From assembly GCA_963924555.1 (NCBI GenBank), contig OZ004586.1, positions 5,166,501 through 5,230,500 of the forward strand: a DNA stretch of 64,000 nt, in the 5' to 3' direction. Shown here piece after piece: positions 35,601 to 46,866 of this stretch (positions are counted from its first letter, which is position 1; every line of letters starts with the position of its first letter). The notes under the pieces are model-generated. The model ran no database searches and had not been told where the DNA came from. It worked only from the letters and a program-made list of their open reading frames with translations. The DNA comes from Crambe crambe (Eukaryota > Porifera > Demospongiae > Poecilosclerida > Crambeidae). The position numbers and the translations under genes are program-made.

Positions 35601-38600
35601 CTTCTCCTCTGACTGTGAGAAGACATCTCTTCCATGCTGCTACAAATAAAAAATTAATTTTATACTCGCACTTTTTAAATGATAGTCATACGTCATAATA
35701 AACCACGCCTTGAGAACGAGAAAGGTATATGCATTAGACCAGACCCCTATTTCTTTACAGGGGGCTGCGCGCGCGAGACTACCCCAGGCCCTCATGTGCA
35801 CAGATGTGTTCCACCAGTAAGTAATTATTTGTGCTCATGACTTCACCTGTTGCATGAGTAATAGCTTTTTGGGTTGTATTTCTCGACCCTCCAATGAATA
35901 CTGTATCCACGACAATATGATTATCCTGCAACATTAATATCAATGGGTAACAATAGTGAATTACATACAATACAAGTGATATAAATACCCACAATGCAGA
36001 ATTGTGCAACTTCTACAGGATCCACATTATCACTATTATCACCATCAGTTAAACACAATATCCTACACTTCCTGCACATATAAATGCATGCAATCAGCTA
36101 AACCTAATCACACAATATATAATACACCTTATTGATGATTTTTCCCCAGCATACTTCACTAGTTGCTTTCCAGCATCCATCATTGCAGTATTCAATGATG
36201 TGAATCCACCGGGTTTAAAATTTTGCAATTCTTTCTGTAAAATTAACATAATGTAAACTAATGAATGTATGAGAACATAATGTACCTCAAAATCACTGGA
36301 CACCATGTCTATTGGAAGTTTTGTCACTATCTCACTGGAAAATTGAATCAAACCAATGGAATGCTGTAAATTATATGCTTGTGTCCGAAAAATAAAAGCA
36401 GCAAAAAAAGCAGTAGCAGCATCACATCGTGTCAGTTTCCTATCACCTTCACTGTTAAAATATTCACACACACATACATAACTACACTGGTCAGATATAC
36501 AGTGAACTTACTTTAAGAGCGATAATGCCATGGAACCACTTGTATCTAACAGAACCTACAAGAGTATTGGGCACAAAGCAAAAACCACCACATTAAATAT
36601 CGGCCAAATTATGATATAAAGTTTTGCTGATCAAGAATGACAAGTGTTCTATTCTGCAGGGCTTTAATGCTCAATAGCCAATACCGAAACTTGAGGAGTA
36701 GACGTAGATATTCATTATCATGGGATGATCATGTGTAATGGCATGACAATATCAATAAGTACAGCTGCATAACATACCATGATAGCTTCTTCAGGATCCC
36801 ACTTCACTCTCTCTATGGTAATGGGTTTTGGCCTATAATGTACAACACAGAAGATTCCAGTTTTATCTGTTATGCATGCAGCAGTGAACATGCCAATGTA
36901 TAGTGATGTATGTAATTTAGTATTTAGAAAAAAATTTTTTTTTGGTATGTGTAGATACATTCAGACATTATTGCAGACTATGAAAGCTACATAATACGTT
37001 TATTAACAGGATCTCAATTTTAAAATAGGCTTCAGGAAAACTGACACTGCTAAGTGATCTAAGATACACAATACTGTTTTCAGAAATGACCTATCTAAAC
37101 ATTTTTATCATAAAAGATATTCACATTATAAGTATTACATACTTTGCTTCATCCGATGAATTTCCTTGCAGTGCATCCAAGTTTTCAATACTTGCTAATT
37201 TAGTCAAGTCCTTTGATACAACATTCTTGTCTTTGCAAGATCTGCACATGAAATTTGGTCTATAAATACACACACTCTAGAGCAAACTTTTACTGTTCAC
37301 TTTTTGCATGCTATTACAATCTCTATGTACTATGAGGCACAATGTGTCTTAGGTTTTAGCCTTACTCAGCAGTTTTCATTAAATTATCCCTTTTCTCCTG
37401 GATGTATTCATGAGTAAGAGGGTCATACAGTTTATGTTTGTCACCCACATCTTTGGTAAAGCCCATATACATTACCAGATGACCTATATATATACAATAA
37501 AACATAAGATGCTTGATCAGCATAAAATATCACAAGACATTTCAAAAACAGTGATGATGTACTCATGCACAACACCTCACCTTGAGTATCACGAAATGTC
37601 AAAGATTCCATACCAAACAACCTGTCTGGTGGAATGATACAAAGATCTTCCAAGCACTCTGCCAGTTTGTTCCATTTACATGGCAACTTAGGACATGGTA
37701 TGTTCTTATTGCTATCCACATATAATAAAAGCATTAATTCTCTATGCAGGGTAACAGGTCTATATGGGAATTCGAGAAGAACACTTTTTGTACAACTTCT
37801 CCCCAAAATAAGGTACATCAATTGCTGAAATGCATAATCAAAGCACAGCATACCCTTTGACGACTCTGTAAACTATAGATCATAGCATCAATTAGCTCCA
37901 ATTGATATACATGTACTTGCTTGACAATACCACTGCACCTTTTCATGCTGAGATGACAATCTGTCTAATTCACTGCCTTTTATATTACCTGCCAAAGCTT
38001 TGAGAAATGTCAGTCTTCCACACATACACTTCCTTATCTGAACTCCAAGGATTTGCCATCAGGGGTTGGTCGAAGCTTATTTGATGATAAATTTGTGATT
38101 CATCCAAAACAGTACCCGAAAATCCTGGAATCATTTTGACTTCCCCATCTGAAAAAGATGAATTGGATCTTGGATGGTAAAAAGAAATTAGAACATGATC
38201 TACGTAAGTATCTCTGTAAAAAAAATGAAGTCGCATCACTCAGTCCCTATAAAACAGAGCAACTATGTTTTGGACTTTAGGGAATCTGGAGAGCTTCCAT
38301 TGTAATTAACTGAGGCCCTTTATTATGCCTGAACTACATACACATCCTTTCAACTCTTAAACTCTGCCCAACTCTTTATCCATGAATAATGCTAATGTCA
38401 AACCTTTAATAGCTTTGCACAAGCTACGTTTATCATAGGTGAGTTGAGACCCAGGAATGGAAACAGGCTCAAAGATCTTGATGTGAGATATAGGGCAGAT
38501 GAGAGACATCCTTTCAACATTCAAATCCAAATTGGCAGAGTGTCCCTAAAATTAATGAACAAAATATGTTATTGGAATGAGCTGATATATACACCTGGCA

Positions 38601-41600
38601 AAATTTTAATAATCATTTGCATATTTTGATTACCAATATCATGCCTACTGTGCAAAAATTATGCTAGTCAAGTGTACCATAATTATATACAGTGGGAAAT
38701 TACTGTGGGCCAAATATTTGTGGTTAAGCTGTTGCTCTCTTCTAAATTACAGCACTGGATCCATCTATCAACTATATACGTACATACCTTTGATTTTTTT
38801 ATAATGGCCGACCAAAAGTAATCTGAAAACTCAAACACTCTTCTGAATTCAATTTCTAGAATACGATTTAATTATGATTGTAACATAAGATTGACTACGT
38901 AGATTACTTGCTACGTCACAAAAAGTTAGCAGCCAGGCTTTGAATAATTGATAACATCCTTCAACTAAAGCAACCTATGTAAAATTAGAAAATATGAACC
39001 TGAATTACATATTCAGAAAAAATAACTTACTATTATGCCACCTACAGAGCTATTATGTACATTTTCTAATAAAGTTGTAATATCATAATAGCATGGACAG
39101 GAGTGAAATTTGGGATAAATATCACTTGTGTTGTAGTGAAAATGTATTACACGAGGCATAGCTGAGTGCAATTTCACTCCTGCTATCACATGTTACTTTT
39201 GCCAACAAAAGACTGCTTTAACTAATTTTACATCCTGTTGCTATACTGTAGCTAGGGTGTATCCAGCCTTATAGATTGTATATGGCTTGTTTGCTATTGG
39301 TTAGTACAGTGCCTCAGGTGGGGAGGAGCATATGATATGTAGCTAACGTGGCTGCTGGATGTGCCCTTGTAAATTGTATACAGGCTTGTTTGCTATTTAG
39401 TACAGTGGCAGGTGGGGAGGAGCAGCTAACGTGGCCTGGACAGTGCAGCTAGACAAGCTAGTCTCTTTTCATCACAGCCAGTCAGTTGTAGTTGTTGTTT
39501 TCACTCTAGCAATCAATTTTCACTCTAGCCAGTATTGCTTTATTGTTTTTCGCTGCCAACAAAATGCAATGCCATACATATACATTTCAAAGGGAAGAGT
39601 ATGCATGCTCAGTAGACCAAGGTTAAAGTCAAAAAGTAAATTTGGTATGACAACATCTCTGCTTGTTCCAGCTCTATTTCACTTTTTTCACACCTAGTAC
39701 CTAGCAGTGAAGAGAATGTAATCACATTCTCATTGGTCAGCAACAGTGAAATATCCATTTTGCCTCATACATTTAGTATGGGTATTAAGCTATTAAAGAG
39801 TAACTTACCCATAGAGGAAGAGAGAGAAAGGAGTTTTCATAGAGCACTCTCAGAGCATAAATGAGAGGCGGACATTTGGTTGTTTCAGCCAAATAATCAA
39901 GTAATTTTGAAACATCAACTGTCATTTTATGCTTCAAAAACTATGTAGGGTATAAAAATATATTTAGCTATTATACAGATATGCAAGCTATCAACCAACT
40001 TATACAATTAAAGCATATAGTTAAAATACAGACTTATAAGTTTAATAAACTTTACGTACCATAAAACGAAGTATAGAGAAGAATTTAGAAATTCCTTCAT
40101 CTGTTTGTTGTACCATCATGTTATAGGATTTCTTCCCATACTCTGCACTACGAATAACTTGATAGTGATAGGGATCACTGAGGACCAGTATGATCTTCTC
40201 GTCACGAGGCAAGCCAGATTGTAGTATAGTCAGTGGTTTATACATCTCTCTATTTATAAGTAAAAAGCTCAGTAGCAGAAAACATCGAGTGATTCTGATT
40301 TCTAAAGTGCCTATGGCTACCTCATATCAGCCATGAATGATGGAAAAAAAAAACGAGAAAAAAAAACAACAAAACAACACTGCTACACTACGTAAGTATG
40401 GCCACATTGAATTATATTCTAAAGCCCAATGACTTACATATAACTAGCAGGTCAATGTACAAGAATAAAATATTCTCTATGCTCTGCCTTATACGTTGGC
40501 CTCTGTACAAGAGCAAGTATGTACATACCACACTTAGCCTCGGCCCCAGGCACTCTTTTGCAACCTGTAGAGCCTGGTATCAGTTATTCACATTCGCCTC
40601 AGAATTCCTTTTACACTCTCTGTAAATGGACGTTTATTCATTGAAAAATAATCTGAGCACCAAACAATAAAACCAACCTAAAGACAGTCTTTAGGAGCAT
40701 AAGTACTGCAGTAACAAATAGTATGGGAAAAAAACAATAAAGAAAAGGAGAAAGGAATCTCACTCAGTAAACTTTCAGGTTATTGCCCGTATACTACACG
40801 CATGCGCAAACAATTGAGAGCCTGGGGATGAGGCTAATACCACACTGTGCTACAATTTACTTTTCATAATTCCAAATGTAAAGAGTCATCATTGTGGTAG
40901 GCAGTCCAGTGACATTAGCAATCTTACGATACAGATCCTCAGGTGGATCACTCATCGAATTGACACATATTTTAAATGTCCCATTGAACTGAGTAAGTAC
41001 AACGATTTCATCTGAACCTAATAATATGAGGTACATACATCTGTTTTTTATAGAGGCCTGCATACAGTATTGTTCCTATAGTAAGTACCCGACCACATTA
41101 GCTAATATGTACCTCCGATGTACAGACTTACCCAATTCATGGTCGAGAGGATCCAATGAACTCCCAGGAGAAATTAGATTCGGTTGCTTGATTTTCCGGA
41201 GGAATATATAAAGCAGCTCATCATTTTCAATCTTCCACTCTTTCAGAGTCTCTAGAGATAAAAATATAACACATTGTCTATTACGTATATTTTAGTTCAA
41301 GACAGCTAAACCAAGTGCTGTTCCTTTCAGCTGTAACAAGCACAGCAAAATCTCATCTGTTTTGATAAAGTAGGCGTGGTCTATATAAATCTAAAATGAG
41401 AGGAGAAGGTGTGAAAGAGTAGGCCTTTGGTGCCATCAATGGGATAGGTAAAGCAAGATAGCCCTCTACTTCATGCAATAGCCTTTAACTCCAGAGGAAA
41501 GAATAACGCATGCACACAACTGCACACAATAATGAATTTTTGGGAGGTGACGTTCAACACTAACTTACTTTTAGACGTGCACTCATTGGTGCTCAGAGGA

Positions 41601-43494
41601 TATCCTTCTTTTGAATAAAGTTCGACACTCACTTGACATAGATCAAACCCTTCAGTTTTTATGATGTAACTCCTCAATTGTTTCATAGTAAAAATATCTG
41701 GATTCAAATCAACTATTGTCTTAGCATGGCACTCCTCCCTTTCAAATATGTATTGACAGTTGATGTAATGCACCTGGATTAATTTATCTTTGGCTCCTTC
41801 GTCACATAATAATGATGGATTTGCCACAGATGGAGTAAGTCCTTGGCCACTGGGTGACAATTTAGTTTTCTTCAATCGCAAGAATCTGTTAATATCCACA
41901 ATTGACAACTCTAGTTCTCCATCAAACACTGAAATCAATATGATACGATTCACTACTCAGAGTCACTAATATAAATCATTTTCACTGATTATAATTCTGC
42001 TTCAATTTCAGCCTTAATGATCAGATACTCTCCAGTTTTTAAATTTTTGGAAAACCATAACAATTAATTCTGGAAAGAAGGCAAGATTTGCGTATATTAT
42101 TGCTCCATATAATGCGCTTGCAGCGCTGCCGACCATTACCTACTCTATCTGAAGGCTTTTGGCTGCAAGGTGAGCTCTGTGTCTATAGAGCAACAGTAAT
42201 ATGTCTCATAGCTAGCTGGAGTGTTTTTAGAATGGTCTTGCTATAAACTTTAAAAAGCCATTAGCTACCTGGTATCTTACCTGCATGCTTAATCATATCT
42301 GTACAGTTCATCAAGTAGTATTTCTACATGCAGGCACTGATGATGGTCCAGACACTGCTAGCTAGCTCAACAATATGGAATGTACATGCCAATTTAAATT
42401 TAATGGATAGACTGCTATGCTCGTCGGTGATCTGCTCAATATCTGCAAATGATACTAAGTGTGTGCTGAGGGTTAGCACTTCAGTGGCGGATTTAGAGGA
42501 AGTTCTTTGGGTTCTAAGAACCCCCCTGCCTCAGTAACTATGGGCTACTTAGCTAGCCCATAGTTACTAGTTCTACTGTGAGGCAAATACATAATATATA
42601 CATTATGAGATGTTTGTCACATTCCATAGTACATACCTACGTACTATGGAATGTGACAAAAATCTCCTAATGTGAATTAATGGGGAGCAGGTACTCTGAT
42701 CTTGAGATCTCTTGTGCATATGCATACGTTTGCTCATGCATTAACGTAATTAAATGGGTGTGGTTTCCTAAAAAGTTTCCCCACACTTGCATGAACCTCC
42801 CTTATAAAAATCCTAGATCCGCCCCTGCACTTCAGTGCTTTTCTCATGCTTTCATGTATATGATTTTTGCGTAACATACTTATTTTTTGCAGCTACCTTA
42901 TTATTATGACACATTTCATTTTCATTGCATGATCACAAACAACCTCAGTGTTTTTGCTGCTGTTGCTATAAACCTTATGGTGAGAGACTTACCAGCATCA
43001 TATATGGAATCTTCAAAGCTGTCCAACTCCTTTAAATCATCAATAGTCCGTATATCCAGCTCAATGTTGAAATAATCCACCAGACTGGTAGTTTTCTCAT
43101 CATTTACGCCACAACAATTGATAAACGCAGATAATGAATTATCCACATTTCGATCAAACATTTCGCCATTATTTGGCGAAATCTCTTTAAATGCATCAAT
43201 AATGAGTCGCTTCTGTTTAGCACCTAAACCTGAAATTGTAACAAGAAAACAGCAAAAAAGAAATATTGAAATCCACTGATCAGTGGATATTCACAGATAT
43301 GTCCATGGACACTAAAATTTTCTCTTTGTACCTTTTTTGGGCAAATCCTTATTACGAATATCATACAGATCTTCCACAATTTCTACTCCAATCTCTTTAG
43401 TAAGACACTTCTTAATTTCAGCAATGATATCATCCGAAAAACCCAACTCTGAGAGTTTGCCATCCAAAAAAGAACACACATCTGAATCTGCCAT
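29699..43494 (-). CDS. SAM-like / ubiquitin-like / U-box-like / vWA / E2 fusion protein
   Basis: Exons, - strand: 43494-43332, 43229-42993, 41928-41569, 41251-41132, 41017-40861, 40249-40060, 39940-39809, 38974-38908, 38855-38788, 38545-38404, 38148-37989, about 37865-37581, 37483-37366, 37241-37143, 36832-36778, 36555-36512, 36451-36286, 36234-36128, 36071-35993, 35925-35847, 33467-33346, 33255-33152, 32902-32795, 31075-31020, 30743-30670, 30565-30420, 29867 to 29735 or 29699; about 1200 aa. Order: two SAM-like segments, two ubiquitin-like folds, a helical part, a degenerate U-box/SP-RING-like motif, a vWA domain with intact MIDAS, and an E2 catalytic domain with Cys in GRICH. It should charge and transfer ubiquitin or a modifier, probably in the cytosol. 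All phases agree except the junction into the exon ending at 37581, which would need a GC donor. The last exon either reads through to the stop at 29699 or splices onward. Confidence 0.8.
29735..32902 (-). other. Ubiquitin-conjugating (E2) domain exons
   Basis: Five exons read in order as RVMTELRDIAQYPLPYFEVF (first helix), ITLWMVLLRGPDSSPYYQG, VFRLQVEFPPNYPSLPPLIR, HCNINSAGRICHRVL and a C-terminal helical part. The GP..SPY.qG, FPPxYP..PP.iRF and HxN(8)C spacing are those of active E2s; the usual Pro of HPN is Cys here. The helix after SPSLSMKDIL follows the normal fold, so conjugating activity is likely. Confidence 0.88.
31559..32076. mobile_element. hAT-like MITE, GGGCGTAGCC ends
   Basis: GGGCGTAGCCAGGGG at the left and CTCTGGCTACGGGCC at the right are inverted repeats about 518 bp apart, in the intron 31076-32794. 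Flanks CTTAACAT and CTTAATAC agree at 6 of 8 positions, compatible with a decayed 8-bp duplication. The interior has CG-rich CGCGTACGCG palindromes. Confidence 0.65.
34310..35060. repeat. Dispersed repeat, inverted copy of 53630-54570
   Basis: AGATCAGCCTCTAGGTGCCG, AGTAAGTCAGTACGTCGATC and TGACCTTTGACCCGCCATCC correspond to the reverse complement of 53650-53910, and GACATGTGCATGGCATGG matches the other copy near 54330. It lies in intron 33468-35846 of the Ubl-vWA-E2 gene and ends with GAGAGTGCTAGCGC. Confidence 0.65.
35080..35781. mobile_element. Mutator-like MITE with exact 9-bp duplication
   Basis: Terminal repeats TAGTCTCGCGCGCACAGCCC and the inverse GGGCTGCGCGCGCGAGACTA enclose 702 bp. 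CCCCAGGCC flanks it at 35071-35079 and 35782-35790. The left flank TAGCCTCGTACCC..CCAGGCC looks like part of another member of the TAGCCTCG family, so this is probably a nested insertion. It ends only 65 bp from a coding exon. Confidence 0.85.
37989..38545 (-). other. Degenerate U-box / SP-RING-like motif exons
   Basis: The exon 38545-38404 encodes MSLICPISHIKIFEPVSIPG followed by TYDKRSLCKAI. The CPIS..i.ePV..pGqTYDK pattern matches the start of a U-box, while the opening SLICPIS also resembles SP-RING ligases. The second half of either domain is not obvious in the next exon (38148-37989), so folding and ligase activity are uncertain. Confidence 0.55.
39285..39440. repeat. Imperfect tandem duplication in intron
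   Basis: CTTGTTTGCTATT..TAGTACAGTG..GGTGGGGAGGAGCA..GCTAACGTGGC occurs twice about 95 bp apart (from about 39287 and 39385), within intron 38975-39808 of the Ubl-vWA-E2 gene. An open + strand frame just after it lacks coding features. Confidence 0.65.
40060..41928 (-). other. Two ubiquitin-like (beta-grasp) regions
   Basis: The first, in exons 41928-41569 and 41251-41132, has the pattern of a beta hairpin, a helix (TMKQLRSYIIKTEGF), VELYSKEGYPL, and a final LKEWKI..DELLYIF strand, as in ubiquitin-like folds. The second, in 41017-40861 and 40249-40060, shows FKICVNS, a helix EDLYRKIANVTGL, MTLYIW and IILVLSD. Neither ends in an exposed diglycine, so they are more likely docking domains than conjugated modifiers. 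Confidence 0.65.
42110..42480. repeat. Dispersed repeat, related to 45350-45710
   Basis: GTGAGCTCTGTGTCTATAGAGCAACAG, TGATCTGCTCAATATCTG and GCTGAGGGTTAGCACTTCAGTG recur in the same order at about 45395-45705. It lies in the intron 41929-42992 of the Ubl-vWA-E2 gene. The intact copy at 45 kb shows where the 42485-42827 element was inserted. Confidence 0.7.
42485..42827. mobile_element. MITE with 8-bp duplication CACTTCAG
   Basis: TGGCGGATTTAGAGG and CCTAGATCCGCCCCTG are the ends of a 343-bp insert. CACTTCAG occurs at 42477-42484 and 42828-42835, whereas the relative near 45690 has GCACTTCAGTGCTTTTC uninterrupted. The interior has a hairpin made of GTCACATTCCATAGTA and TACTATGGAATGTGAC. The GGCGGAT ends and 8-bp duplication suggest hAT. 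Confidence 0.8.
42993..43494 (-). other. Two SAM-like N-terminal segments
   Basis: The first exon starts at the ATG following TATAGA and encodes helices ending IVEDLYDIRNKDLPKKG, continuing as LGAKQKRLIIDAF in the next exon, which is the end pattern of a SAM domain. The second exon repeats the idea with LSAFINCCGV and IRTIDDLKELD. Similarity is weak; these could be another small helical interaction domain. Confidence 0.45.
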
Positions 43495-44569
43495 TCTATA
43501 AGCACAAAATATACTGTCAAAAATTTCTAGAGTAACTCTATTATAATGTCATGAAGTTTAAAGGTCAAGCAAAACAAAGGAGTAACAGAGGAGCTGTGAT
43601 GGCTTCCATAGATCTATAACTTAGTAACAGCAGCAGCAGTATCTGAGCCCAGCACCAGGGAATCCAAGACGCCACCATCGAGGCTTTAGGCTGATGTAGG
43701 AGAGTCACTAAAGGGATAATTATGCAGGATCTGGCCTACTGCCCCATGGAAAGAGGACACCTCATACCCCCTTGAACAGAAGTCAAGTTGGCACTCAACT
43801 TGACCCTCCACAGATAATGAATGCTCTCCGCAAGCATCTGAGATATCAACTCAGGAAGACACTAGCAAATAAGGATGGCATGCAATTCCAAAAAATAGCT
43901 GCATGGTCAACTGATAGATAGCTAATCATACAAGAAGGCACTCTATGTAGCTAGGATAGTACTCCACTACAGGAATGCTATATCCCAGCTTATTTTCTGT
44001 TGCAGGGGGGCTGGCCAAACAAGGTAACTCAAGGTACGCTAATAGCTCATGCCCACCTTGCTTGGAACCATTATGAATCCCACAGTCATATCATTACATA
44101 ATCCCCCCCATGAATATACAGCCTCTTTAGTACCAAGTCATAATACTGTTCTCATTATCACTGATATTTTATGATTCATACAAAAAAATAATAGGGCAGT
44201 TGTGTTTCTAGAAATTTGTAATAAGTCTAGTCCAAGTTACCACAACACATTGTGACAGCTCCCCAGTAGCAAGAGGACTTACCTACTCGACATATTTTCT
44301 GGAGCTATAGAGGGGAACACTGTTAACATTTCCATGCTAAACTTGTGATGTGGTTTTTGGGGCCATTCAGATGTCTATTCAAACTCATTTGTAGCTCTCC
44401 AGCTGCAAAGGAGCTTTCAGTCAAACTATCTGGGTCTTATCCATCAGCATGATTTTTAACATCTGCTCTGGCTGCATTATCTGTCTACTTCCATTATGAA
44501 AATCCACCTATCAATCATGAGACTAGCCACAAGATGGATAACATTCTCAGTCTCACACTCAGTGGTTTA

Positions 44570-44800
44570 TGAGTAGAGCTCTTGGAGCTCTAATTTGGAG
44601 CTCTATATAATATTGTTAGCAGGCTATTGGGGCTCTATTATGTAGCTCTAATTATGAGCAGGTTATTGGAGCTCTAAGCAGGCTATTAAGGCTCTATTAT
44701 GAGCACCTCTAATTATGAGGGTTCTAATTATGAGCAGGTTATTGGGGCTCTAAGCAGGCTATTAAGGCTCTATTATGAGCAGGTTTCTATTTATAGGGAA
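44570..44800. repeat. Minisatellite of GAGCTCTAATTATGAGCAGG-type units
   Basis: Degenerate units of about 17-45 bp built from AGCAGGTTATTGG, GGGGCTCTAAGCAGGCTATT and AAGGCTCTATTATGAG are repeated head to tail. The higher-order unit containing TAAGCAGGCTATTAAGGCTC occurs twice at about 65-75 bp spacing. Confidence 0.75.
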
Positions 44801-44964
44801 TTTGAGCAGGAATTATTAGCAGGGGGTACTAAGGTGACCCCATAATTATAGGAATCTGATGAGTTGGTGCTGAGTGGAACTACTATATACTTCAGACTAG
44901 AGACACTGCCTATACTTATTAACCCTCAGCGCGCATGTGCAAGGGTTATAGCAATCGTTTTTGC

Positions 44965-45345
44965 TGCCTAATTGATCTAGGAGCTAGCACACTTACCATA
45001 GTTCAAACAGCTACGAGCACACAGCAGCTGAAAAGTTATTGATTTAATATGAGCGAAATCCTTCAATTCCGTGCGATCTTTGAAAAAAGCATGCATTCCT
45101 ATTATAGTAATACTATATGGCCTATACTCCATATAATGCACATTGTCTGTCTGTCTGTCTGTCATGCCTTGATCTAGGAGCTAGCGCACTTACCACAGTT
45201 CAAACAGCTATGAGCACACAGCAGCTGAAAAGTTATTCATTTAAAAAAAAGCAAAATCCTTCAATTCTGTGCCGTCTTTGAAAAAACCGTGCATTCGTTA
45301 TACTAGCTATTATGACTGCCTATACTCCATATATAATGTACACTC
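44965..45345. repeat. Tandem duplication, period about 197 bp
   Basis: GATCTAGGAGCTAGC.CACTTACCA.AGTTCAAACAGCTA begins near 44973 and again near 45170; both copies continue with GAGCACACAGCAGCTGAAAA and CCTATACTCCATAT. A short CTGT tetranucleotide run separates them at about 45147-45162. Confidence 0.8.
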
Positions 45346-45349
45346 CAGA

Positions 45350-45710
45350 CTATCAACCATTACTACTTCATCTGAAATGTTCAGGCTTCGAGGTGAGGTG
45401 AGCTGATCTGCATCTAGCTGTTTAGTGGTGTAGAGCAACAGCATGAATATTAATAATTAGCTGGAGACAAGTCTACGACGGTGTACAAGCTTTATGTAGC
45501 CATTAGCTTACCTCAGAGTTCTCCAAGCATGTGGACTCTGTAGTAGAAACATGCTAGCTAGCTCAACTGCTTTATGAAAGATTGGAAATGAATGATAAAT
45601 ACCTCCTGCTCATCAGTTATCTGCTCAATATCTGTAATATTATCAATATTTGCTATAACTAAGCATTTTCAGTGTGCGCTGAGGGTTAGCACTTCAGTGC
45701 TTTTCATTAA
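45350..45710. repeat. Dispersed repeat, intact relative of 42110-42480
   Basis: It shares TAGAGCAACAG, AGCTGGAG, GCCATTAGCT, TCTGCTCAATATCTG and CTGAGGGTTAGCACTTCAGTG with the copy inside the neighbouring gene's intron. No coding potential. Confidence 0.65.
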
Positions 45711-46261
45711 GAGATAGTACCCATTGAACCTTTCTAGAGCAGCTATCTATTCCAAGTGAAGTTTGCATCCAATTGTATATTGCACGAGTAGCCAGCCTGG
45801 CATGCCTGGACAACAACATCTCGTCTCTGGAAAATATGAACATCTATGGTCAAAATGGTACAGCCCAGCCACTTGTCAGTCAGTTGTCAGTCCATTATAA
45901 TTACTGAAAAGAGAAGCAGAGCATTTAGCGGGCCAGTCCGGTGCGTTACAAACACACACTAGTATTATACGATGTAGGGTGCTTACATGGATATGGAAGT
46001 AATATAGTTAAGGCTGTGTCTACAGTCCTGGCAACGGGACTGGTTCATTCAGGACACCAGTCCCGGCACCCGGGATTCTTCACAGACTGGTTCCAGCACC
46101 AGTGAGGACACTTAGAAAAAATTTTAAAGATTGAAAAAGAAAAAAGTCCAATTCAGGAATGAACCCTAGACCACACATTCAATAGCACACAGCACTAACC
46201 AATGCACTACAGTGGCAACACTGCAGAATATGGTTTGAAAGCAATATTTATAATTTTAACT

Positions 46262-46840
46262 TTAAGGGTGCAGGCACATAGTAACCAAGGCATACGCTAG
46301 TACTAGCACTAATTAACCACAAACACTACCGCGCTAAAATAACAGATAGTAAACACAATAGCAGCTGCTGCTTTGGCACATATAAAATCCATGCTAGCAT
46401 GAATTCATTGCAACTCAGGAACTATGCATGGGAATGGGCCAATATTTTGCATATGGCAACTACTTGATAAGGTCTAAAAAGTTACATTTTGCTTTAGTTT
46501 ATAGCTAGTACAGAATGTGCAGGACACTAGATCCTATATGGATAAATTGAAAAGTAGAATGTGAATTGACAAAAACTAAATGTAATTTTTATGGCAATAA
46601 GTATAAGAAGCTGTATATCAAAAATCAGCCATTGATTCTAAGTGGTCATTGAGATGTAACGCAGTTTACCTTGAGAATGGAATCAGTCATAACATCAGTC
46701 ATTTTGATTGGTCCTCCTTCATTTTTTGTGTATGTAGTACTATTCTGATACTTAATAATGTGGTACAAGTTAGAAATTTCTATCACGAATAGTTTTTAAG
46801 CTAGCAACCATGCGTGGGTGGAGTGTGCCTGCACCCTTAA
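46262..46840. mobile_element. TTAA-flanked MITE (piggyBac-like), copy 2
   Basis: TTAA-GGGTGCAGGCACAT at the left and GTGTGCCTGCACCC-TTAA at the right define 579 bp. The subterminal parts match copy 1 at 21028-21676 (AGTAACCAAGGCAT; AGCAACCATGCGTGGG; TTCATTTTTTGTGTATGTAG). Two copies with different flanks but the same TTAA confirm the target preference. Confidence 0.85.
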
Positions 46841-46866
46841 ACTCTTTGGTTGCCTTAGGGAGCCCT

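Larger units (their letters stand above)
33346..36832 (-). other. von Willebrand factor A domain exons
   Basis: Seven exons encode VLLDTSGSM (MIDAS DxSxS), IGLIQFSSEI, FKPGGFTSLNTAM (MIDAS Thr), ILCLTDGDNSD (MIDAS Asp), IVVDTVFIGG and a final helix FLSLKAR. All metal-coordinating positions are retained, so ligand binding through Mg2+ is plausible. The domain lies just N-terminal to the E2, joined by about 60 residues. Confidence 0.88.

Noticed and set aside
37860..37988. Coding continuation GSELDRLSSQHEK after the exon at 37989
   Set aside because: Using it would need a 12-nt intron, which is not plausible; treated as intron sequence.
38444..38629. Open + strand frame of 61 codons
   Set aside because: It is antisense to the U-box-like exon 38545-38404, which has matching splice phases on the - strand.
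39431..39697. 88-codon + strand frame
   Set aside because: It lies in an intron of the - strand gene, has no motif, and starts inside a tandem duplication.
44570..44800. CRISPR-like array
   Set aside because: Units are degenerate, abut directly without unique spacers, and the context is an animal genome; it is a minisatellite.
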